The notes under the pieces were generated by a model that did not search any database, was not told where the DNA came from, and was given only the letters and a program-made list of their open reading frames with translations. DNA of 64,000 nt, taken from Propionibacteriales bacterium (GTDB lineage: Bacteria; Actinomycetota; Actinomycetes; Propionibacteriales; Nocardioidaceae). Position 1 is the first letter of the stretch. Each line of letters begins with the position of its first letter. Shown one piece after another: positions 23,224 to 32,147 of this stretch. The stretch covers positions 124,001-188,000 of the forward strand of contig JAPLCA010000029.1 in assembly GCA_026392465.1 (NCBI GenBank), in the 5' to 3' direction. Made by a program: the position numbers and the translations under genes.

Positions 23224-25719
23224 ATGGCGACCCGCACGTCTTCCCCGCCGCGCAAGCGGCCGTCCGGCAGCCAGGCCCGCAAGAAGCCTGCCTCCAGCAC
23301 CGCGAAGCGCAAGCCCGCGGCACGCAAGCCTGCCCCGCGCACGGGCCCCGGTCCGGTCGCGGTCGTCGTCGGGGGCGTCGCACGTGCCCTGACGGCCCTC
23401 TGGCTCGGCGTCGCCGGCGCGGTCGGTGCCGTCGCCCGCAGCATCGGACACTCCGCGGCCGAGCTCGAGCCCGAGCAGCGGCGTGACGGTGTCGGCTTCG
23501 GCATCGTCGCGCTCGCGATCGTCGTGGCCGCGTCGGTCTGGTGGCAGGTGCCCGGCGCCGTCGCCGACGGCGTCCGCGCCGCGACCACAGGCTCGGTGGG
23601 TCTGCTCGCGTGGGCGGTGCCCATCGTGCTCGCGGTCATCGCGTGGCGCACCCTGCGTCACCCCGACCGCAACGGTCCCGTCGGGCGGCAGGTGATCGGC
23701 TGGTCCGCCATGAGCGGCGGCGTGCTCGGCCTCGTCCACCTCGCGCACGGCGTGCCTCGCCCCGACGACATGCCCGCCGTCCGCGACGCCGGGGGAGCGG
23801 TCGGATTCCTCTTCTCGGCCATCCCCGTCGACCTCCTGCGCTCGCCGTTCGCGGTCGCGCCCATCCTGGTGCTCCTGGTCCTCTTCGGTCTGCTGGTCGT
23901 GACGGCCACCCCGCTGCACGCGGTGCCCACCCGGCTCCGCGAGGCCCGCGACAAGGCCCTCGGCCGCTCGGCCGAGCCGGCGGAGCCGACCGACGCGCCG
24001 CGCAGGCGTCACCCGCGCACGGTGCCGGACGAGCCCTACGAGAACCCGCTCGTCGACGGACCCGACGAGGACCGTCAGGTGTCGGCCCGGCAGCGACGCA
24101 GGGCCGAGAAGGCCGCCGAGGCCGAGGCAGCCGCAGCAGCCGCCGCGTCGGCGCCCGACGCGCCGACCGCCGAGACCGAGGACCCCGCCGACGTCGTCCT
24201 CCCGCCCCTCGAGCCGCTCCCGGCTCGCGCCGAGCAGCTGTCGTTGTCCGGCGACGTCGTGTACGCGCTGCCCGACTCCACCGTCCTGCGCGAGGGCAGC
24301 CCGCACAAGGCACGGTCGGCCGCCTCCGACGAGGTCGTGGAGCGGCTCACCGAGGTGCTGGAGCAGTTCCAGATCGACGCGCAGGTCACGGGGTACACCC
24401 GCGGGCCGACGGTCACGCGCTACGAGGTGGAGCTCGGTCCGGCCGTCAAGGTCGAGAAGGTCACCGCGCTCAGCAAGAACATCTCCTACGCGGTCGCGTC
24501 CAACGAGGTCCGCATCCTCAGCCCGATCCCCGGCAAGTCGGCGATCGGCGTCGAGATCCCGAACGTCGACAAGGAGATGGTCTCCCTCGGCGACGTGCTG
24601 CGCTCGGCCAAGGCGCGCGGTGACCACCACCCGATGGTCATCGGCCTCGGCAAGGACGTCGAGGGCGGGTTCGTCGTCGCGAACCTGGCGAAGATGCCGC
24701 ACCTGCTCGTGGCCGGCGCCACCTGGTCCGGCAAGTCGAGCTTCGTGAACTCGATGATCGCGTCGCTGCTCATGCGCTCCACGCCCGACGAGGTGCGGAT
24801 GATCATGGTCGACCCCAAGCGGGTCGAGCTGACCGCCTACGAGGGCATCCCGCACCTCATCACGCCGATCATCACCAACCCGAAGAAGGCGGCCGAGGCG
24901 CTGCAGTGGGTCGTGCGCGAGATGGACATGCGCTACGACGACCTCGCCAACTTCGGCTTCCGGCACGTCGACGACTTCAACAAGGCGGTCCGTGCGGGGT
25001 CGCTCCAGGCGCCGCCCGGCAGCGAGCGCGTCCTCACGCCCTACCCGTACCTGCTGGTCGTCGTCGACGAGCTCGCGGACCTCATGATGGTCGCCCCGCG
25101 CGACGTCGAGGACTCCGTCGTGCGCATCACGCAGCTCGCCCGTGCGGCGGGCATCCACCTGGTGCTCGCCACGCAGCGACCCAGCGTCGACGTCGTCACC
25201 GGACTGATCAAGGCCAACGTGCCGAGCCGCCTGGCGTTCGCCACGAGCTCGCTCGCCGACAGCCGGGTCATCCTCGACCAGCCCGGAGCCGAGAAGCTGG
25301 TCGGCCAGGGTGACGGTCTCTTCCTGCCGATGGGCGCGAACAAGGCCATGCGCATGCAGGGTGCCTGGATCACCGAGGCGGAGATCGCGGAGGTGGTGAA
25401 GCACTGCAAGGAGCAGCTGCAGCCCAGCTACCGCGAGGACGTCACCGCCCCGGCGCAGGCCGCGCGCGACCTCGACGACGACATCGGCGACGACCTCGAC
25501 CTCGTGCTGCAGGCCGTCGAGCTGGTCGTCACCACGCAGTTCGGCTCGACGTCGATGCTGCAGCGCAAGCTGCGGGTCGGCTTCGCGAAGGCCGGACGCC
25601 TCATGGACATCATGGAGAGCCGCGGCGTCGTCGGGCCCAGCGAGGGCTCCAAGGCGCGCGACGTGCTCGTGAAGCCCGACGACCTCGACGACGTCCTGGC
25701 GTCGATCAGCGCAGGATGA
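23224..25719 (+). CDS. ftsK: DNA translocase FtsK/SpoIIIE
   Basis: Septal DNA pump that clears chromosomes from the division plane and activates XerCD recombination. 831 residues: a basic N-terminus (1-40, Lys/Arg/Ala/Pro), about four transmembrane segments (roughly 45-250), a short Pro/Ala/Glu-rich linker (260-330), the RecA-like motor (about 345-740), and the gamma winged-helix domain (about 755-831, with TTQFGSTSMLQRKLRVGFAKAGRLMD) that reads KOPS sequences. Walker A is GATWSGKSS near 499-507, with Trp where Gly is usual; Walker B is LLVVVDELADLMM. The linker is short compared with E. coli FtsK, as in other actinobacteria. ATG 23224 has a -10-like box 6 nt before it. Confidence 0.96.
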   Translation: MATRTSSPPRKRPSGSQARKKPASSTAKRKPAARKPAPRTGPGPVAVVVGGVARALTALWLGVAGAVGAVARSIGHSAAELEPEQRRDGVGFGIVALAIVVAASVWWQVPGAVADGVRAATTGSVGLLAWAVPIVLAVIAWRTLRHPDRNGPVGRQVIGWSAMSGGVLGLVHLAHGVPRPDDMPAVRDAGGAVGFLFSAIPVDLLRSPFAVAPILVLLVLFGLLVVTATPLHAVPTRLREARDKALGRSAEPAEPTDAPRRRHPRTVPDEPYENPLVDGPDEDRQVSARQRRRAEKAAEAEAAAAAAASAPDAPTAETEDPADVVLPPLEPLPARAEQLSLSGDVVYALPDSTVLREGSPHKARSAASDEVVERLTEVLEQFQIDAQVTGYTRGPTVTRYEVELGPAVKVEKVTALSKNISYAVASNEVRILSPIPGKSAIGVEIPNVDKEMVSLGDVLRSAKARGDHHPMVIGLGKDVEGGFVVANLAKMPHLLVAGATWSGKSSFVNSMIASLLMRSTPDEVRMIMVDPKRVELTAYEGIPHLITPIITNPKKAAEALQWVVREMDMRYDDLANFGFRHVDDFNKAVRAGSLQAPPGSERVLTPYPYLLVVVDELADLMMVAPRDVEDSVVRITQLARAAGIHLVLATQRPSVDVVTGLIKANVPSRLAFATSSLADSRVILDQPGAEKLVGQGDGLFLPMGANKAMRMQGAWITEAEIAEVVKHCKEQLQPSYREDVTAPAQAARDLDDDIGDDLDLVLQAVELVVTTQFGSTSMLQRKLRVGFAKAGRLMDIMESRGVVGPSEGSKARDVLVKPDDLDDVLASISAG

Positions 25720-25723
25720 GGTG

Positions 25724-26203
25724 ATGGCCGTGAGCACCGAGCGTCTCGAGCCGCTCCAGGACGAGGTCGTCGACGACCCGCCGTTCGAGATCCGACGTCG
25801 CGCGCTGCTCTACCTGGTGGTCGGGCTCGCCGCACTGGCCGTGGGTGCGGGCTTCGGCTTCCTCGCCTGGGAGCGCGACGACACCGCCCTCTGGGTCCCG
25901 GGCGGTGTCCTGCTCTTCCTCGCGCTCACGGTGCTGCAGGGGGTGCGCGACGCTCGCACGCCGCTGTTCGTGGCCGACGCGCACGGGGTACGGATGCGCG
26001 ACGGTGACGGCTGGGTGGGTCTGCTGTGGAGCGAGATGGCCGACATCCGGGTCGAGCCGCGCGACGGTCTGCTCGACCCCCGGGTGAAGGTGATCAGCCC
26101 CGACGGTCGACGCATCCACACCGCGCCGCTGGGTCTCGGGACCACCGTCTCGGTGGAGGAGGCTCGCGAGGAGATCGCCCGTCGACGCGGTGGGGCATAC
26201 TGA
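25724..26203 (+). CDS. Hypothetical membrane protein with PH-like C-terminal domain
   Basis: About 159 residues. Two hydrophobic helices (around 28-46, LLYLVVGLAALAVGAGFGFL, and 54-70, WVPGGVLLFLALTVLQG) are followed by a soluble region resembling the bacterial PH-like fold: PLFVADAHGVRMRDGDGWVGLLWSEMADIRVEP, then KVISPDGRRIHTAPLGLGTTVSVEEAREEI. The fold assignment is tentative. ATG 25724 is chosen; GTG 25721 directly before it is an alternative. It begins five bases after the ftsK stop and is probably in the same transcript. Function unknown. Confidence 0.75.
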   Translation: MAVSTERLEPLQDEVVDDPPFEIRRRALLYLVVGLAALAVGAGFGFLAWERDDTALWVPGGVLLFLALTVLQGVRDARTPLFVADAHGVRMRDGDGWVGLLWSEMADIRVEPRDGLLDPRVKVISPDGRRIHTAPLGLGTTVSVEEAREEIARRRGGAY

Positions 26204-26232
26204 ACCGTCCGTCCCGCGAGCGAGAGGCACCC

Positions 26233-26856
26233 ATGGAGCCGGCCCACGCCAGCCACCAGCAGGACCCCCAGCACGTCCCGAGCAACCTGAACATCGCCAA
26301 CGCCCTCACGGTCGTACGCATCCTGGGTGTGCCGCTGTTCGGCTGGCTGCTGCTCACGCAGGACGGCCAGGACGTCTCGACGCGCGTCTGGGCCTGGGTC
26401 GCGTTCGCCCTGCTGATGGTCACCGACCGGATCGACGGCGACCTCGCCCGCAAGCACAACCTGGTCACCAACTTCGGCAAGCTGGCCGACCCGATCGCCG
26501 ACAAGGCCCTCACCGGCATGGCGTTCGTCGGTCTGTCGATCATCGGCGTCCTGTGGTGGTGGGTGACCATCGTCCTGCTCGTGCGCGAGTGGGGGATCAC
26601 CCTCATGCGGTTCGTGGTGAAGAAGTACGGCGTCATGCCCGCGAGCCAGGGCGGCAAGATCAAGACGACGCTCCAGGCGCTCGCGATCGGCGGCTACGTC
26701 CTGCCGTTCGAGCTCTGGGACAACACGGCGAGCGACGTGCTGCGCTGGGTCACGCACCTCCTCATGGCCGCCGCCCTCGTCATCACGGTCGTCACGGCCG
26801 TCCAGTACGTCCGTGACGCGATCGTCCTGCGACGGGACGCGAAGAGCGCGGCGTGA
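26233..26856 (+). CDS. pgsA: CDP-diacylglycerol-glycerol-3-phosphate 3-phosphatidyltransferase
   Basis: Makes phosphatidylglycerol phosphate, the precursor of phosphatidylglycerol and cardiolipin. 207 residues, a CDP-alcohol phosphatidyltransferase with the signature D-R-I-D-G-x2-A-R-x8-G-x3-D-x3-D (DRIDGDLARKHNLVTNFG then KLADPIADK), all four Asp and both Gly present. Hydrophobic segments surround it (ALTVVRILGVPLFGWLL, AFVGLSIIGVLWWWVTIVLLV, LMAAALVITVVTAV). The DRIDGD start of the motif (rather than D-x2-D-G-x2-A-R with Gly at other places) is standard. ATG 26233 follows GAGAGGCACCC. The stop overlaps the cinA start (GTGA). The phospholipase D-type enzyme at 2416 could use its product. Confidence 0.95.
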   Translation: MEPAHASHQQDPQHVPSNLNIANALTVVRILGVPLFGWLLLTQDGQDVSTRVWAWVAFALLMVTDRIDGDLARKHNLVTNFGKLADPIADKALTGMAFVGLSIIGVLWWWVTIVLLVREWGITLMRFVVKKYGVMPASQGGKIKTTLQALAIGGYVLPFELWDNTASDVLRWVTHLLMAAALVITVVTAVQYVRDAIVLRRDAKSAA

Positions 26857-27332
26857 CGCCCTTGCCCGTCGCGGTCGAGGTCGTCCGGCTCCTGCGGGAG
26901 CGGGGCGAGACGATCGCGTGCGCGGAGTCCCTCACGGGCGGCCTGCTGTGCGCGGCGCTCGTCGACGTGCCCGGCGCGTCCGACGTCGTCGTCGGCGGAG
27001 TCGTGTCGTACGCGACGCGGGTCAAGCGCGACGTGCTCGGCGTCGACGCCCGGCTCCTGGCCGAGCACGGCGCCGTCGACCCGGGCACGGCTGTGCAGAT
27101 GGCCGACCACGTCCGGCGCCTGCTCGACGCGGACTGGGGCCTCTCGACGACGGGCGTGGCCGGCCCAGGACCGAGCGAGGACAAGCCGGCAGGCACGGTC
27201 TTCGTCGGTCTCGACGGGCCCGGCCACCGCCTGCAGTCCGAGCCGCTGCACCTCGACGGTGACCGCGACGCCGTCCGTCGGGGGACGGTCGGTGCGGCGT
27301 TGTCGTCCTTGGTCGCTAGGCTCTGTGAGTAG
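26853..27332 (+). CDS. cinA: CinA C-terminal domain protein (NMN amidohydrolase-like)
   Basis: 159 residues, only the CinA C-terminal domain (PncC type), without the molybdopterin-binding-like N-terminal half. Family landmarks: ETIACAESLTGGLLCAALVDVPGASDVVVGGVVSYA (about residues 18-53; the Ser-Leu-Thr-Gly-Gly is the active-site loop), the VGVDARLL/LAEHGAVD segment, and LSTTGVAGPGPSEDKPAGTVFVGL. Members of this domain deamidate nicotinamide mononucleotide; the specific activity here is inferred from the family. GTG 26853 overlaps the pgsA stop. The stand-alone form between pgsA and an XRE-family regulator is the usual actinobacterial arrangement. Confidence 0.92.
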   Translation: MTPLPVAVEVVRLLRERGETIACAESLTGGLLCAALVDVPGASDVVVGGVVSYATRVKRDVLGVDARLLAEHGAVDPGTAVQMADHVRRLLDADWGLSTTGVAGPGPSEDKPAGTVFVGLDGPGHRLQSEPLHLDGDRDAVRRGTVGAALSSLVARLCE

Positions 27333-27410
27333 GACGGGTCTCGAGGCCGGGGAATCACCTCCGGACGAGCGACGTTGATCCTGACGTGACCCACGCGGAG
27401 GAGGTGGACC

Positions 27411-27707
27411 ATGACCGCCATGAGGCAGCTGGTCGGTGAGGTGCTGCGCGCCCGCCGGGTCGCCCAGGGGCTCACGCTGCGCGACGTGTCCGCCAAGGCG
27501 CGGGTCTCGCTCGGCTACATCTCCGAGGTGGAGCGCGGGCAGAAGGAGCCCAGCTCGGAGCTGCTCGCAGCCCTCGCCGCCGCGCTCGACGTCCCGCTGA
27601 GCAAGGTCCTGCTCGACGTCAGCACGCTGCTGGCCATCGAGGAGGCCACCGACCTGGCGAGCGTCTCGTCGATCGCCCCCGGCGAGGTGTCGGCCTCCGC
27701 GGCCTGA
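27411..27707 (+). CDS. clgR: XRE-family regulator, ClgR-like
   Basis: 98 residues with an N-terminal helix-turn-helix (about 8-62): [46 protein letters not shown] is the Cro/C1-type core and nearly identical in layout to ClgR. ClgR activates clp protease and DNA-repair genes in actinobacteria and is itself degraded by ClpP through its alanine-rich tail; this protein ends in SASAA, which fits a ClpXP-type degron. The gene follows pgsA-cinA as in Corynebacterium, Streptomyces and Mycobacterium. ATG 27411 has GGAGGAGG upstream; a second ATG at 27420 is possible. Name by synteny and sequence, no binding site proven. Confidence 0.85.
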   Translation: MTAMRQLVGEVLRARRVAQGLTLRDVSAKARVSLGYISEVERGQKEPSSELLAALAAALDVPLSKVLLDVSTLLAIEEATDLASVSSIAPGEVSASAA

Positions 27708-27740
27708 GCCGCCGACCGACCACCCCGCCGGGCCGGCTCG

Positions 27741-28502
27741 TCACGTGTGCCGGTCCGCGTTCGCCTCGACGATCGCCCGGATCCAGTCGGACAGTCCCGG
27801 CGCCAGGGCCTCGTACCGTGCCCTGAACCGCTCGTCACCGGTCGTGAACGTGACGACGCCTCGCTGCAGTGCGTGGTCGGCCTCGTAGAACCGGTTCAGC
27901 TCGGCTCGATGGTCCTCCGCGAGCGCGTCGGCCCGCTCGGAGCCGGGCTGCACCCCGGCCGTGAAGGCCTCGACGAGCCGTCGCTCCAGCGCGTCGGTGC
28001 GCTCCTTGACCTCCTGCCAGTCCTCCTTCGTCCAGGACCGCGTGCGCTCCTGGCTCTGCGCCCACGCCGGGGTCTCGCCCCAACGCTCCTGCGCCTCGTC
28101 CCGGTACGCGGGGTCCCACGACTCCCCGAAGACCTCCAGCTGCTCCTCGGGCGTCAACCTGATCCCTGACATGTGTGCCTCCAGCTCTCGTTCGATGGCC
28201 GCCACGAGCCCCTGCATCCGGGTGAGCTGCTCGCTGAGCAGCCGGTGCTGGTCTCGCAGGTGGTCGGCCGGGTCGGTGTCACCGTCCAGGAGGGCGGTGA
28301 CGTCGTCGAGCCCGAACCCGAGGTCGCGGTAGTAGAGGATGCGGGTGAGCCGCTCCACGTCGTCGGCGTCGTACAGGCGGTAGCCCGCCGCACTCCGCTC
28401 GCTCGGCTCGAGCAGGCCGATCTCGCCGTAGTGGTGCAACGTCCGCACCGTCACGCCGGCGAGTCGGGCCAGCCGGCCGACCGTGTAGAGGCCGTCCTCC
28501 AT
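27741..28502 (-). CDS. tipA: MerR-family regulator with TipAS-like effector domain
   Basis: 253 residues. The N-terminal MerR helix-turn-helix runs LYTVGRLARLAGVTVRTLHHYGEIGLLEPSERSAAGYRLY (about 5-44), followed by the coiled-coil dimerisation helix (about 75-110). The C-terminal half contains WDPAYRDEAQERWGETPAW, SWTKEDWQEVKERTDALERRLVEAF and HRAELNRFYEADHALQRGVV, the all-helical TipAS/albicidin-resistance domain that binds thiopeptide-like compounds in TipA. ATG 28502 is used. Its own promoter carries a MerR-type operator, so it is autoregulated. Ligand unknown. The XRE regulator converges on it from the left. Confidence 0.9.
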   Translation of the reverse strand: MEDGLYTVGRLARLAGVTVRTLHHYGEIGLLEPSERSAAGYRLYDADDVERLTRILYYRDLGFGLDDVTALLDGDTDPADHLRDQHRLLSEQLTRMQGLVAAIERELEAHMSGIRLTPEEQLEVFGESWDPAYRDEAQERWGETPAWAQSQERTRSWTKEDWQEVKERTDALERRLVEAFTAGVQPGSERADALAEDHRAELNRFYEADHALQRGVVTFTTGDERFRARYEALAPGLSDWIRAIVEANADRHT

Positions 28503-28539
28503 CGTTCTCCTCCTCGTCCTCGGGATGGGTTCGTCGACC

Positions 28540-28570
28540 ACCCTGCAGCCTCACGCCGCGTGAGGGTCAA
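28540..28570 (-). promoter_or_regulatory. MerR-type promoter with 19-bp spacer and operator
   Basis: On the minus strand: -35 TTGACC (28570-28565), a 19-bp spacer and -10 CAGGGT (28545-28540). The spacer contains the perfect inverted repeat CCTCACGC-C-GCGTGAGG (28549-28565). Over-long spacers with a central dyad are the signature of MerR-activated promoters; the sequence also resembles the published tipA promoter of Streptomyces lividans. Confidence 0.8.
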
Positions 28571-28675
28571 GCCTGGCATCCGTGGCACCGACCCCGCCTG
28601 CCATGCTGGCGGGCAGGACGCACGACGAACAGGGGGCAGCATGGGTGCGACGACAGGTTCCGCGGTGGTCTCGCG

Positions 28676-29197
28676 GTGAACCCGTCCGACTGGGGTCTGC
28701 GCCCGCTGGTGCTCGGCGACGTCGACGCCGTGCACGCCGTGTACTCCGATCCCGAGACCTGGCGGCACTTCCCGGAGGGCGTCTTCACCGACCGTGGGCG
28801 CAGCGTCGCCCTGGCGGAGCGGGCCGAGCGCGACTGGCAGGAGAGCGGCCTGGGGGAGTGGGCCGTCACCGTGCGCGGTGACGTCGTCGGGACCGGTGGG
28901 GTGACGCCCCGCGGCGGCTGGTGGAACCTGGGCTTCCGGCTCGCCCCCAGCGTCTGGGGCCACGGCCTCGGCACGTGGGTCGCGAGCGTCGCCGTGGGGG
29001 CTGCGCACCGCACGCAGCCCGACTGGCCCGTCGTTGCGCGCTCGATGGAGACGAACCCGGCGTCGGGGCGGGTGAGCGAGCAGGCCGGCCTCGAGCGGGT
29101 CCACGTCGAGCCGTGGGCCGACGGCCCGGCCCGCATCATCCACGCCGACCGTCCGCTCGACCGTCGGCTGCTCGCGGAGATCGTCGCGCTGGGTTGA
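28676..29197 (+). CDS. GNAT-family acetyltransferase (RimJ/RimL-like)
   Basis: 173 residues. N-terminal GLRPLVLGDVDAVHAVYSDPETWRHFPEG is the RimJ/RimL-type start; ERDWQESGLGEWAVTV and VGTGGVTPRG are core strands; FRLAPSVWGHGLGTWVASVAVGAA contains the acetyl-CoA pyrophosphate loop (W-G-H-G-L-G); ARSMETNPASGRVSEQAGLER is the Asn-containing helix of the family. Such enzymes acetylate N-termini or small molecules; the substrate cannot be read here. GTG 28676 is the chosen start (GTGAACCCG). The stop codon lies inside the first unit of a 12-bp tandem repeat. Confidence 0.82.
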   Translation: MNPSDWGLRPLVLGDVDAVHAVYSDPETWRHFPEGVFTDRGRSVALAERAERDWQESGLGEWAVTVRGDVVGTGGVTPRGGWWNLGFRLAPSVWGHGLGTWVASVAVGAAHRTQPDWPVVARSMETNPASGRVSEQAGLERVHVEPWADGPARIIHADRPLDRRLLAEIVALG

Positions 29198-29223
29198 CGG
29201 CTGGGTTGACGGCTGGGCTGACG
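29188..29223 (+). repeat. 12-bp tandem repeat at the acetyltransferase stop codon
   Basis: Three copies of GCTGGGTTGACG (29188-29199, 29200-29211, 29212-29223; the third has C for T at position 7). The stop TGA of the acetyltransferase is in the first copy. Looks like slippage duplication; each copy contains a -35-like TTGACG. Confidence 0.85.
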
Positions 29224-29266
29224 GCCCCCAGGCAGGTGGCAGGTGTCGCGTGGCATGCTGGCCGCG

Positions 29267-29461
29267 ATGAGGCACAGCGAGTTCTGGGAGCGGATGACCC
29301 TCCACCTTGGCCCGGGGTACGCGCGGGTCTGGGCCGCCACGCAGGTCATGGCCGAGCTCGACGGCCGCACGGCCAGCGAGGCGCTCGAGGCCGGCGTCGA
29401 CCCCAAGGTGGTGTGGCGAGCCGTCCACGCCAGCCTGGAGCTTCCGGCCCGCGAGCGCTGA
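29267..29461 (+). CDS. DUF3046 small protein
   Basis: 64 residues of unknown function, almost entirely the DUF3046 family sequence: MRHSEFWERMTLHLGPGYARV, then TQVMAELDGRTASEALEAGVDPKVVWRAV, ending LELPARER. The gene is typically found just upstream of recA in actinobacteria, as here. The annotated start is ATG 29267 because the family begins MRxSEFW; an upstream ATG at 29243 would add eight residues. Shine-Dalgarno is weak, and the mRNA may be short-leadered. Confidence 0.88.
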   Translation: MRHSEFWERMTLHLGPGYARVWAATQVMAELDGRTASEALEAGVDPKVVWRAVHASLELPARER

Positions 29462-29566
29462 GGCGGCTGCTCTCACGGGCGGCGCACAGGAAGGACACGG
29501 CGGGCGCCGAAGCTGCCCGACCATCGTGGAGGTCCACGGGCCGAGCGGTCCGACGAAGGAGCCACG

Positions 29567-30004
29567 ATGAGCACCACGGAGACGATCCGCCGCCACGACG
29601 TCGACGACACCGTCGAGCACCCGACCGCGCCGCAGACGGTCGTGCTCGCGCAGCACGACGACGAGCAGGCCGAGCCGAGGTCCGGGCGCCCACGCCGCCG
29701 GCCTGCCGCCGTCGCCGCCGGCGCGGTGGTGCTCGCCGCTGCCCTGTTCGGCGGCGGCTTCGCCACCGGCCACGCCGTCGCCGACCAGGGCTCGACGACC
29801 TCGCCGGGCACGACCTCCCCGGGTGGTCCGACCGGCCAGGGCGGCGCCGGCGGTCCGATGGGGCAGGACGGTCAGCTTCCTACGCGGCCCGACGGCCGGC
29901 TCGCACCCCCGTCGCAGGACGGCACGGGCACGGACGGCCCCGGCCAGGACCCGTCCGGCAGCACGTCCCAGGACGACGCCTCCACGTCCGGGTCCTCCGT
30001 GTAG
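29567..30004 (+). CDS. Hypothetical single-pass membrane protein with Gly/Thr/Pro/Asp-rich tail
   Basis: 145 residues, no recognised family. A charged N-terminal cytoplasmic part (1-45, with clusters of Asp/Glu then RPRRRP) precedes one hydrophobic helix (about 46-69, AAVAAGAVVLAAALFGGGFATG). The rest (70-145) is low-complexity and predicted extracellular, with TTSPGTTSPGGPTGQGG and repeated Asp/Ser/Thr. It has a plausible GAAGGAG ribosome-binding site before ATG 29567. The layout resembles the poly-Asp anchored protein at 7050 (single helix, acidic/low-complexity tail), but no sequence repeat is shared. Could be a wall-associated or stalk-like protein. Confidence 0.65.
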   Translation: MSTTETIRRHDVDDTVEHPTAPQTVVLAQHDDEQAEPRSGRPRRRPAAVAAGAVVLAAALFGGGFATGHAVADQGSTTSPGTTSPGGPTGQGGAGGPMGQDGQLPTRPDGRLAPPSQDGTGTDGPGQDPSGSTSQDDASTSGSSV

Positions 30005-30094
30005 GACGAACGACTCTCCGCCCGACACGCATCGTCCGCCAGCCGGCACCCGAACGCAGATCCGTGCGCCCGCGCCGCGCCCTCTGCCGGCCCC

Positions 30095-30146
30095 ATCGGT
30101 GGATTCGCACCCTCAAGAGCCCTTCTGAGGTTGAGGATCCACCGAT
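30095..30146. repeat. Inverted-repeat element upstream of recA
   Basis: Outer arms ATCGGTGGAT (30095-30104) and ATCCACCGAT (30137-30146) are perfect. Inside them CCTCA and TGAGG form a second, smaller dyad. It lies in the 450-bp region 30005-30457, in which I otherwise see only the recA promoter and SOS box. Confidence 0.8.
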
Positions 30147-30309
30147 AGCGGGCGTCGCGTCGGAAGGGTTCTTTCTTTCGGAGACGAGCTCCAGCGCCAG
30201 CCGAGGCAGCGCAGCAGCAAGGTCAGACCCCCTGCGGCAGCGCAGCGGCAAGGCCACGGCAGGCGACGCAGCAGCACGACACACCACCCCACCGGCGTGT
30301 CGCACGCAC

Positions 30310-30325
30310 TCGAACAGGTGTTCGT
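30310..30325 (+). promoter_or_regulatory. LexA binding site (SOS box) of recA
   Basis: TCGAAC-AGGT-GTTCGT matches the actinobacterial SOS box TCGAAC-N4-GTTCGA at 11 of 12 positions, 133 bp before the recA ATG. Confidence 0.85.
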
Positions 30326-30457
30326 ACTACGGTGGTGGACACGGTTGACGCGAAGGGCGTCGCTGTCCACAGGCGGAGTCGACGAGGCTCCAGATGTCTG
30401 AGGCGGCCCCTAGCGTCGTAGACGACCGGCCACCCACCGAGCAGAACGGACCAGCGC

Positions 30458-31537
<1,080 letters not shown>

Positions 31538-31539
31538 TC

Positions 31540-32106
31540 GTGGTCGGGGGACACGAGCCGCCGGCGCCGACCGACGCACCGCGTGACGTCCAGCAGGACC
31601 CCGACGCCGACGTCGAGTCGGTCGCCCGGACCATCCTGCTGAACAAGCTGACCGACTCGCCACGCAGCCGCGCCGAGCTCGCCGAGGCACTCGCCCGCAA
31701 GCACGTGCCCGACGACGTCGCCACCCGCCTGCTCGACCGCTTCGAGGAGGTCGGCCTCGTCGACGACGCAGCGTTCGCGCGCGCCTGGGTCGAGTCACGC
31801 TCGCGCAGCAAGGGGCTCGCCACCAAGGTGCTGGCCCTCGAGCTGCGGCGCAAGGGCATCGCCGACGACCTCGCGCGCGACGTGCTCGCCGACGTCGACC
31901 CCGACGCCGAACGGCAGGCGGCGCACCGGCTCGTGCAGAAGAAGCTGCGCTCCCTGCGCGGTCTCGACGACACCACTCGCATCCGCCGGCTCACCGGCAT
32001 GCTCGCCCGCAAGGGCTACTCGCCGCAGGTGGCCTTCGACGTCGTCCGCGAGGAGCTCGACGCCGACGACTCCGACGTCACGTGGGACCCGCTGGTCTCC
32101 ACCTGA
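31540..32106 (+). CDS. recX: Regulatory protein RecX
   Basis: Modulates RecA by blocking filament growth. 188 residues, all-helical, with the RecX three-helix repeats: [45 protein letters not shown], then [27 protein letters not shown] and [25 protein letters not shown] (each segment is a family landmark; residues about 45-89, 92-118 and 150-175). An acidic N-terminal extension of about 40 residues precedes the core. GTG 31540 is 3 bp after the recA stop, and recX is co-expressed with it. The strong terminator at 32113-32147 ends this operon. Confidence 0.93.
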   Translation: MVGGHEPPAPTDAPRDVQQDPDADVESVARTILLNKLTDSPRSRAELAEALARKHVPDDVATRLLDRFEEVGLVDDAAFARAWVESRSRSKGLATKVLALELRRKGIADDLARDVLADVDPDAERQAAHRLVQKKLRSLRGLDDTTRIRRLTGMLARKGYSPQVAFDVVREELDADDSDVTWDPLVST

Positions 32107-32112
32107 GCGACC

Positions 32113-32147
32113 CGTCGAGGAGCGCGGATCAGCCGCGCTCCTCGACG
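32113..32147. terminator. Bidirectional terminator between recX and padR
   Basis: Perfect 15-bp arms CGTCGAGGAGCGCGG (32113-32127) and CCGCGCTCCTCGACG (32133-32147) with loop ATCAG. The loop and right arm are inside the 3' end of the convergent padR gene. Confidence 0.85.
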
